DNA from: an uncultured Chloroflexus sp.
GTDB taxonomy: Bacteria > Chloroflexota > Chloroflexia > Chloroflexales > Chloroflexaceae
Length of the DNA: 44,199 bases
NCBI RefSeq assembly: GCF_937951745.1
Contig: NZ_CALFBQ010000063.1
Span: 1 to 44,199, forward strand
Direction: 5' to 3'
How positions within the stretch are numbered: position 1 is the first letter of the stretch; each line of letters starts with the position of its first letter. The position numbers were made by a program, and so were the translations under genes. Positions 38,479 through 44,199 of this stretch are shown piece by piece. The notes beneath the pieces are model-generated. The model saw only the letters and a program-made list of their open reading frames with translations. It did not search any database and was not told the DNA's origin.

Positions 38479-40791
38479 ATGGCTTATGCAGCCCTGATTG
38501 GCGCTGAAGTCAAGCGCCGTGAAGACCCGCGCCTTCTTCGGGGGCAGGGCACGTATGTGAGCGACTTGCGCCTGCCGGGGATGTTGTATGTCGCCATTAC
38601 CCGCAGCCCGTATGCCCATGCCCGAATTGTGGCCATTGATAAGGCAGCCGCGCTAGCGATGCCTGAAGTGGTGGCTGTCTACACCGGTGCCGACCTACTC
38701 GACTACTGTCAGCCGCTCCCACTGGCAAGTTCAGGGGAGGGGGGCAGTGGGCCACAACGCTACACCGGTCGAACTCGCTACGCTTTAGCAGTTGAACGCG
38801 CACGCTATGTTGGCGAGGCAGTCGCCGCCGTGATTGCTCGCACCCCAGAGGCTGCGCTCGATGCGGCACTGGCCTTGCCCATCGAATGGGAACCGCTGCC
38901 GGCAGTGGTTGATCCGCTCGCCGCCATTGCCCCCGACGCGCCGATCATCTTCGATGGCTTGCCCGACAATATTGATCATCGCCGCCGCCGCCAGAAGGGT
39001 GATGTCGAGGCCGCGTTCGCCGCCGCCCATCGCATTGTGCGCCAACGCATGGTCAATCAGCGCCTGCTCGGCTTCCCGATGGAGGGGCGCGCAGTGGTGG
39101 CCGCCCCTGATCCGGCAAGCGATGGCGTGACCGTATGGACGAGTACCCAAACGCCACATCAGGTGCGCGGCGAGATCGCTAAGGTGATCGGCCTCGACGA
39201 AAATCGGGTGCGCGTGATCGCACCGGATGTTGGCGGCGGGTTTGGCGTTAAGATCGGTATTTACCCCGAAGAAGCTATCTTAGCCGCACTAGCCCGTCAG
39301 CTCAATGCCCCGTTGCGCTGGATCGAGCATCGTCTCGAAAACGTGCAAGCGACAACCCACGGACGCGGGCAGATTTGTGACATCGAGGCTGCTGTTACTG
39401 TCAAAGGCGAAGTGACGGCATTGCGGATGCGGATTGTGGCCGATCTTGGCGCGTACCCGCTCGCCCCCGGCTTGCCCGATTTGACTACCGCAATGGCGGT
39501 TGGCGTTTACAAGATTCCCGTCATCGATCTCGAAGCGATCTGTGTCTACACCAATACCACACCGGTGGCCGCCTATCGTGGTGCAGGCCGGCCTGAAGCT
39601 GCCTATTACATTGAGCGACTCATGGATCTGGTCGCGGCAGAGCTAGGGTTAGACCCAGCGGAAGTACGTCGACGCAACTTTATTCCGCCCGATGCCTTCC
39701 CCTACAAGACGCCGACCGGCCTAACGTATGATAGTGGCGAGTATGACCGCGCCCTCACCAAAGCCCTATCGCTTGCGAAGTACGAGCAGTTGCGCGCCGA
39801 GCAGTCCGCCCGCCGCGTCGCCGGCGACCGTATGCTGCTTGGTATCGGCATTGCCTGCTATGTCGAAATGTGCGGCTTCGGCCCCTATGAAAGCGCCCAA
39901 ATCAAGGTTGAACCGAGCGGTACGGTAACGGTCACGACTGGCATTTCGCCGCACGGGCAAGGCACGGCGACCACGTTTGCCCAGATCGTCGCCGACCAGA
40001 TCGGGGCCGATTTCGAGCGGATTGTGGTCAAACACAGCGACACCGCAATCACGCCGATGGGGGTTGGTACAATGGGATCGCGCTCGCTGGCCGTTGGCGG
40101 TGCAGCGCTGGTGCGGGCTGCGGCCAAAGTACGCGAGAAGGCGTGTCAGATTGCTGCGGCGATGCTCGAGGCCAGTGTGGCCGACATCGAATTGCACGAG
40201 GGCCGCTATCGCGTGCGTGGTGTGCCTGATCGCGCATTGACTCTCACCGAGATTGCACGTCGGGCGTACAGTAACAAGTTGCCGCCCGAACTCGACCCCG
40301 GCCTCGAAGCGGTAGACTACTTCCGTCCGCCCGACTTGATTTATCCCTTTGGTGCGCACGTCGCCGTAGTCGAGGTTGATCGCGAAACCGGCCAAATCCG
40401 TATCCGCGAGTACTACTCGGTTGATGATTGCGGGCCGCGCATTAGTCCGCTAATCGTCACCGGTCAGGTACACGGCGGGTTGGCCCAAGGTATTGCCCAA
40501 GCCCTGCTTGAAGAGGTAGTATACGATGCCAACGGCCAGTTGCTTAGCGGCACGCTGATGGATTACGCGCTGCCGCGGGCCGATCTCTTCCCGCCGTTTA
40601 CGGTTGACAAGACCGAAACGCCGACTCCGCTGAACCCGCTGGGGGTCAAGGGGATCGGCGAAGCGGCGACGATTGGCTCGACGCCGGCTATTGCCAATGC
40701 GGTGATCGATGCGCTGGCGCCGTTCGGCGTGCGCCATATCGACATCCCGCTTCGTTCGGAAAAGGTGTGGCGGGCGATGAATCTTTTGTAA
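38479..40791 (+). CDS. Xanthine/CO-dehydrogenase-family molybdopterin-binding large subunit (form II CoxL-like)
   Basis: Members bind the molybdopterin cytosine dinucleotide cofactor and hydroxylate or oxidise small substrates. The 770-residue protein has the N-terminal hammerhead domain (RREDPRLLRGQGTYVSD, SPYAHARI, VGEAVAAVIA) and the Mo-binding domains with GGGFGVKIGIYPEE, AYRGAGRPEA (from A365), GQGTATTFAQI and the catalytic glutamate near E728 in GVKGIGEAA. AYRGAGR in place of AYRCSFR means it is not a true form I CO dehydrogenase; the substrate is unknown. The Fe-S small subunit and FAD medium subunit that normally accompany it are not adjacent. MoeA follows 166 bases downstream. AAAGG lies about ten bases before the ATG. 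Confidence 0.88.
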   Translation: MAYAALIGAEVKRREDPRLLRGQGTYVSDLRLPGMLYVAITRSPYAHARIVAIDKAAALAMPEVVAVYTGADLLDYCQPLPLASSGEGGSGPQRYTGRTRYALAVERARYVGEAVAAVIARTPEAALDAALALPIEWEPLPAVVDPLAAIAPDAPIIFDGLPDNIDHRRRRQKGDVEAAFAAAHRIVRQRMVNQRLLGFPMEGRAVVAAPDPASDGVTVWTSTQTPHQVRGEIAKVIGLDENRVRVIAPDVGGGFGVKIGIYPEEAILAALARQLNAPLRWIEHRLENVQATTHGRGQICDIEAAVTVKGEVTALRMRIVADLGAYPLAPGLPDLTTAMAVGVYKIPVIDLEAICVYTNTTPVAAYRGAGRPEAAYYIERLMDLVAAELGLDPAEVRRRNFIPPDAFPYKTPTGLTYDSGEYDRALTKALSLAKYEQLRAEQSARRVAGDRMLLGIGIACYVEMCGFGPYESAQIKVEPSGTVTVTTGISPHGQGTATTFAQIVADQIGADFERIVVKHSDTAITPMGVGTMGSRSLAVGGAALVRAAAKVREKACQIAAAMLEASVADIELHEGRYRVRGVPDRALTLTEIARRAYSNKLPPELDPGLEAVDYFRPPDLIYPFGAHVAVVEVDRETGQIRIREYYSVDDCGPRISPLIVTGQVHGGLAQGIAQALLEEVVYDANGQLLSGTLMDYALPRADLFPPFTVDKTETPTPLNPLGVKGIGEAATIGSTPAIANAVIDALAPFGVRHIDIPLRSEKVWRAMNLL

Positions 40792-40792
40792 G

Positions 40793-40867
40793 GCGCAAAG
40801 CGGGCCGAGGCGCAGAGGAGGTTTAACGCAAAGGACGCAAACGCAAAGGGCGCAAAGGGCGCAGAGG
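40793..40867. repeat. Degenerate GCAAAGG / GCAGAGG repeats
   Basis: The gap between the Mo enzyme and moeA contains several copies of a CGCAAAGG(G/A) or CGCAGAGG unit: CGCAAAG, CGCAGAGG, CGCAAAGGA, CGCAAA, CGCAAAGGG twice and CGCAGAGG. A reverse-complement trace (CCTCTGCGT) follows at about 40903. It looks like a dispersed noncoding repeat of the kind seen between genes in several bacterial phyla. It carries no coding potential. Confidence 0.6.
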
Positions 40868-40957
40868 TTGCGAAAATGGGAAAGAGCGCGTCCTGCCTAT
40901 TAACCCTCTGCGTTCCCCGCGCCCGCTGTGGTATACCCCTAATCGAGGAGATCAACC

Positions 40958-42193
40958 GTGTCTAACATGCTCCGTGAATCACCATACCCGATGGTCAGCA
41001 TCGCCGATGCCACGGCGATGATCATGGCGCACGCCCAACCACTGGGCGGCGAAGAGATTGACGCGCTCACCGCGCTGGGCCGAGTGCTGGCCACCGATAT
41101 TGCCGCGCCAGAAGACATTCCCGACGTGCCCAAAGCGGCCATGGACGGCTACGCTCTCCGGGCCGGCGATGGCCTCGCCCCACGCCGCGTGGTGGGTGAA
41201 TTGACCGCCGGCGGCGATACGACGGTGGCGCTTGGCCCCGGCGAAGCGACCCGAATTATGACCGGCGCACCGATGCCACCCGGCGCTGACGCAATGATTC
41301 CGGTTGAGCTGACCGAAGAGCGTGATAGGATGCTCTATATCAAGCGCGAGCTGAAGCCCGGCGACTATGTGCATGTGGTCGGGCAAGATGTCGCTCGCGG
41401 TCAGATTGCCCTTACCACTGGCACGACGCTGGGCGCGGCTGAGATTGGCATCCTCGCTACCCTCGGCATCACTCGTATCACTGCTTACCGCCGACCACGA
41501 GTCGCCGTGCTCGCTACCGGCGATGAGGTGGTCGAGCCGGGTGAAACCCGACCGGGCGGCGCAGTGCGCGATAGCAATCGCTACGCGCTGATGGCGGCTG
41601 TACGCGAAGCCGGCTGCGAGCCGATCTCGCTCGGCATTGCCCGCGATGACATTGCCGTGCAGCGCCAAGCCATTTTGCGCGGCCTTGAGCAGGCCGATGT
41701 CTTGATCACTAGTGGCGGCGTAAGCATGGGTACCCGCGACCTTATCAAGCCGCTGCTGGCCGAACTCGGCACCGTTCACTTTGGCCGCATCGCCTTCAAA
41801 CCGGGTAAGCCCACCACCTTCGCCACTGTGAACGGCAAGCTCGTCTTTGGTCTGCCGGGATTCCCCGTCTCGTCATTGGTCTCGTTTGAAGTCTTTGTCC
41901 GTCCGGCCCTGCGCGCGCTGCAAGGCGATGCTAACCCGTTCCGCCCGCACGTCGAAGTGACGTTGGCAAGCCCGATCACCCCGGCCTCCGACCGGCCTGA
42001 ATACCAGCGTATCATCGTCACCTACCGCCAAGGCCGGCTCTTCGCTACCAGCACTGGCGGCCAAAGTAGCTCGCGCATCCTCTCGCTGCGCGGGGCCAAT
42101 GGTCTCCTACTCGTGCCTGCCGGCGAGACCGTCTACCCGGTTGGCAGTGTGCTGCCGGCGCTGATCACTGGCCCGCTTCTGAGCGAAGGATAA
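40958..42193 (+). CDS. moeA: Molybdopterin molybdotransferase
   Basis: MoeA inserts molybdate into adenylated molybdopterin, the last common step of Mo-cofactor synthesis. The 411-residue protein has the usual four-domain layout: an N-terminal segment with PLGGEEIDALTALGRVLA and PKAAMDGYALRA, GEATRIMTGAPMPPGADAMIPVE, the MogA-like domain with ATGDEVVEPGE, DSNRYAL and ITSGGVSMGTRD, then FKPGKPTTFA and GLPGFPVSSLVSFE, and a C-terminal beta domain. The GTG at 40958 has GAGGAG about seven bases upstream and was chosen over the later ATG. Its placement beside a molybdenum enzyme gene suggests joint function. Confidence 0.93.
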   Translation: MSNMLRESPYPMVSIADATAMIMAHAQPLGGEEIDALTALGRVLATDIAAPEDIPDVPKAAMDGYALRAGDGLAPRRVVGELTAGGDTTVALGPGEATRIMTGAPMPPGADAMIPVELTEERDRMLYIKRELKPGDYVHVVGQDVARGQIALTTGTTLGAAEIGILATLGITRITAYRRPRVAVLATGDEVVEPGETRPGGAVRDSNRYALMAAVREAGCEPISLGIARDDIAVQRQAILRGLEQADVLITSGGVSMGTRDLIKPLLAELGTVHFGRIAFKPGKPTTFATVNGKLVFGLPGFPVSSLVSFEVFVRPALRALQGDANPFRPHVEVTLASPITPASDRPEYQRIIVTYRQGRLFATSTGGQSSSRILSLRGANGLLLVPAGETVYPVGSVLPALITGPLLSEG

Positions 42194-42196
42194 CCC

Positions 42197-42331
42197 GTGG
42201 AATATGATGCCGTGTTACTCAGGGTATGGCAGCAAGAGCCGGAACCATGGCCCGGTCCGCTGACCTATCTGGGGTTGGCGTTGTTGCTGGTCGCTGTCAT
42301 TATGACGCTGTATAGCCGGCGTCGCAAATAA
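42197..42331 (+). CDS. Small single-span membrane protein, 44 residues
   Basis: A GTG three bases after the moeA stop opens a 44-codon frame ending in TAA. AAGGA lies six bases upstream of the GTG, within the end of moeA. The protein has a 20-residue acidic and tryptophan-containing N-terminus (VWQQEPEPWPG), one strong hydrophobic span (LTYLGLALLLVAVIMTLY) and a positively charged SRRRK tail, which predicts a cytoplasmic C-terminus. I know no family for it. The clean ribosome site and the topology support a real, moeA-coupled gene. Confidence 0.6.
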   Translation: MEYDAVLLRVWQQEPEPWPGPLTYLGLALLLVAVIMTLYSRRRK

Positions 42332-42350
42332 CGATTGCCTTGGTATGGCA

Positions 42351-42402
42351 TGCGGCAGTCTTACCGTTCTAGACGTTGGCGTGCGGCAGTGAAACTGCCG
42401 CA
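42351..42402. repeat. Hairpin with duplicated arm before aroB
   Basis: TGCGGCAGT (42382-42390), loop GAA, ACTGCCGCA (42394-42402) form a perfect nine-base-pair stem. The left arm is repeated at 42351-42359, so two alternative pairings with the right arm are possible. It lies between the small membrane protein gene and aroB and could end the moeA transcript, though no T-run follows. Confidence 0.45.
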
Positions 42403-42522
42403 TCCCCTCCCCGGTGCTCGTGCTCGCCAAGTAATGGTATGATTGAGCCTTACTCACGCCCGCCTAATCGCCTGAGCGCAACGAGCGACAAGATGCAGAT
42501 ACGTGTACCCAAGGCTATCACC

Positions 42523-43650
42523 ATGACAACTACCCTCACCGTCACCACCAGCACCACCCAATACCCGGTCGTCATCGGCGCAGGAGTGTTGGCGACCCTC
42601 GCCGACCGGCTGGCCGCGCTCGGCCTGCGCGGTACGTTGTGGCTGATCGCCGACGAGCATCTGGCGGCGGTCGCCGAGCAGACGGCAGCAACGCTGCGCG
42701 CCGCCGGCTACTGCGTGCATACCATGACCGTTCCGTCGGGGGAAACCAGCAAGTCATTCGCCGAACTACACCGGCTCTACGATTGGATGATCGGGAACGG
42801 TATTGAACGGCGCGATACGGTACTCGCGCTCGGCGGCGGCGTGATCGGCGATCTGGCCGGCTTCGCCGCGGCGACCGTCTTGCGCGGCGTCGCACTGGTG
42901 CAATTACCAAGCACTTTGTTGGCAATGGTGGATGCGGCAGTGGGCGGTAAGACCGGGATTAATCACCCCTTGGGCAAGAACCTGATCGGTGCGTTCCATC
43001 AACCACGATTGGTGCTAGCCGACACTAACCTGTTGGCAACCCTGCCACCCCGCGAACTACGTGCCGGCTGGGCCGAGGTGATCAAGCACGGTGTCATCCG
43101 CGACGCCGACCTGTTTGCCGCCCTCGAAGACCTCGCTGCCGCGCGCGGCTGGCACACCACCAACCCCGCTAGCTGGCATGCTGCCGATGCCGAATTGACA
43201 GCGCACCTGACCAACATTATCGCCCGTGCTGTTGCAGTCAAGGTTGAGGTCGTTTCAATCGATGAATTCGAGCGCGGCGAGCGGATGACGCTCAATTATG
43301 GCCACACTATCGGCCACGCGGTCGAGCAACTGCTTGGCTACCGTCTGCTGCACGGTGAATGCGTTGCGATTGGTATGGATGCAGCGGCGCGGATCGCGGT
43401 CGTGCTCGGTATGTGTGCGCCAGAGCTAGTCGAACGGCAACGCGCCTTGCTCGCCGCTTACGGCCTCGCCACTACAATGCCGCCAGATATTGACCGCGCT
43501 GCGATCTTGGCTCTCATCACGCGCGACAAAAAAGTGCAGGCCGGCAAGGTGCGCTGGGTGTTACCAACCGCCATCGGGCAAGTCACCGTGCGCAGCGATG
43601 TGCCTATCGACGTGATCGAGGCGGTGTTATCGTCGGCGCCGGTGGCGTAG
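42523..43650 (+). CDS. aroB: 3-dehydroquinate synthase
   Basis: AroB converts DAHP to 3-dehydroquinate, the second step of the shikimate pathway. From the ATG at 42523 the protein has 375 residues, a normal length. Motifs include VPSGETSKS, the NAD-binding GGGVIGDLAGFAAA, LPSTLLAMVDAAVGGKTGIN, the lysine-containing GKNLIGAFHQP, the metal ligands in WAEVIKHG and NYGHTIGHAVE, and HGECVAIGM. AAGG lies nine bases ahead of this ATG. The frame is open upstream to 42376, but the extra 49 residues are low-complexity and unlike the family, so I exclude them. Its stop codon is the left edge of a hairpin shared with the convergent gene. Confidence 0.93.
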   Translation: MTTTLTVTTSTTQYPVVIGAGVLATLADRLAALGLRGTLWLIADEHLAAVAEQTAATLRAAGYCVHTMTVPSGETSKSFAELHRLYDWMIGNGIERRDTVLALGGGVIGDLAGFAAATVLRGVALVQLPSTLLAMVDAAVGGKTGINHPLGKNLIGAFHQPRLVLADTNLLATLPPRELRAGWAEVIKHGVIRDADLFAALEDLAAARGWHTTNPASWHAADAELTAHLTNIIARAVAVKVEVVSIDEFERGERMTLNYGHTIGHAVEQLLGYRLLHGECVAIGMDAAARIAVVLGMCAPELVERQRALLAAYGLATTMPPDIDRAAILALITRDKKVQAGKVRWVLPTAIGQVTVRSDVPIDVIEAVLSSAPVA

Positions 43651-43678
43651 GGATAGAGCGTTGCTCTATCCCCCTACG
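43646..43678. terminator. Bidirectional terminator-like hairpin overlapping both stop codons
   Basis: GGGATAGAGC (43650-43659), loop GTT, GCTCTATCCC (43663-43672): a perfect ten-base-pair stem, extended by CGTA/TACG past a two-base bulge. The aroB stop (43648-43650) and the stop of the convergent gene (43674-43676) both lie in or against the stem. No T-run is present. The GAGC-GTT-GCTC core matches the hairpin at 19069-19089. Confidence 0.55.
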
Positions 43679-44199
43679 CTACCGCTTTCGCCTGCACAAT
43701 CTCGCGCACCGTCACAAAATTCTCGGCGGTGCAAGCCAGCAGAAATGGCGGCCCACTCTTGCGGTAGAGGGTCATTTGGCGCTGCCGTTCATCAACTTCA
43801 ACCTTCGCCACATCGCACCAGCGAATCGCATCACCAGTGCGCATCAGCAACCCTGCCCCCATCGCTGAACGCCGGCCACTGAACAGCAAGCCAATTCGCA
43901 CCAGTTTCAAAAAGGCGTTCGTGCGCCCGCTGACTTTCGCCTGTACACCCTCTTCGTTAAGCTGAAAATGCTGCTCGTACCCAACGAGGGTGAACACCAG
44001 CATTACCACTACCAATAATCCCAGAATCACGCCGCCGGTCACCGCCATGACCCGCAAGGCGACTTGCCACCGATTCTGCTCGGTAATGGCAGCCAGAAAT
44101 AGCCCTAGCAACACGATCGGGACACCAAACGCAATCCCAAGCTGTTGCCATATCAATCGATTCCGAAATGGCGACGCATTAACGTTCCATTCGAGGAGT
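43674..44199 (-). CDS. Membrane protein with two N-terminal spans and a PH-like tail (5' end cut by window edge)
   Basis: The frame is open to the right edge, so the true start is probably outside the window. A TTG at 44156 is possible but cuts into a plausible N-terminus reading EWNVNASPFRNRLIWQQLG. The visible protein has two hydrophobic spans (IAFGVPIVLLGLFLAAI and VMAVTGGVILGLLVVVMLVFTLV). A soluble part of about 100 residues follows (HFQLNEEGVQAKVSGR, DAIRWCDVAKVEVDERQRQMTLYRK), whose strand pattern recalls bacterial PH-like domains. I do not recognise the family and assign no function. It converges with aroB. Confidence 0.65.
   Translation of the reverse strand, partial: LLEWNVNASPFRNRLIWQQLGIAFGVPIVLLGLFLAAITEQNRWQVALRVMAVTGGVILGLLVVVMLVFTLVGYEQHFQLNEEGVQAKVSGRTNAFLKLVRIGLLFSGRRSAMGAGLLMRTGDAIRWCDVAKVEVDERQRQMTLYRKSGPPFLLACTAENFVTVREIVQAKAVA

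Noticed and set aside
38479-40791. True form I aerobic CO dehydrogenase large subunit
   Set aside because: The active-site loop reads AYRGAGR and not AYRCSFR, and the small and medium subunit genes are not adjacent.
42376-42522. N-terminal extension of AroB from an upstream ATG
   Set aside because: The extra 49 residues are unlike any AroB and include the hairpin DNA; the ATG at 42523 gives the standard N-terminus.

Overview
The window looks like chromosomal DNA from a filamentous anoxygenic phototroph of the genus Chloroflexus (phylum Chloroflexota). This is inferred from gene content, not from a marker gene: an alternative complex III (ACIII) gene set runs straight into a cytochrome c oxidase subunit II gene, a large glycolate-oxidase-type locus lies just upstream of it, and a bifunctional ATP sulfurylase/APS kinase gene sits nearby. 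As far as I can recall, Chloroflexus aurantiacus has the same combination in one neighbourhood. No rRNA, tRNA, CRISPR array, prophage or insertion sequence was seen.

Layout. (1) 1-7025, minus strand: a respiratory operon read actB, actE, actA, small membrane protein, SCO1/SenC copper chaperone, coxB (cut by the left edge). It encodes quinol oxidation by ACIII, copper delivery and the CuA subunit of a terminal oxidase; this CoxB carries two tandem cytochrome c domains. (2) 7412-14441, minus strand: a glycolate/2-hydroxyacid oxidase locus with free glcD, free glcE, a glcD-glcE fusion and glcF. Its likely role is to make glyoxylate and pass electrons to the quinone pool that ACIII uses. (3) 14794-18951, plus strand: an Rsm22-type methyltransferase with a four-cysteine Fe-S signature, and a large PAS/GAF hybrid histidine kinase. 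(4) 19223-38173, minus strand: a roughly 19 kb surface-polysaccharide cluster. In transcription order it holds the ABC exporter (wzm, wzt), a UDP-sugar dehydrogenase, a decayed polysaccharide deacetylase, sat-cysC, a GT4 transferase, a Wzz/BY-kinase gene with a frameshift, an epimerase, GDP-fucose synthase, a GT2, an O-antigen ligase/polymerase, a GT2, a very short ORF, a GT2, a GT4, a YdjC-type deacetylase and a GT4. Many junctions overlap by 1-4 bases or are only a few bases apart, so much of it is probably co-transcribed. (5) 38479-43650, plus strand: a xanthine/CO-dehydrogenase-family molybdenum subunit, MoeA, a 44-residue single-span membrane protein and AroB. (6) At the right edge, a partial membrane protein on the minus strand that converges with aroB.

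Most of the window is ordinary metabolism. The points most worth a second look are the duplicated and fused glycolate oxidase genes, the duplicated cytochrome c domain in CoxB, the one-base frameshift in a six-C tract of the Wzz/BY-kinase gene together with its Walker A lysine-to-arginine change, the deacetylase pseudogene, and the presence of both ABC-type and Wzy-type assembly genes in one polysaccharide locus. I did not find a convincing wholly new system.
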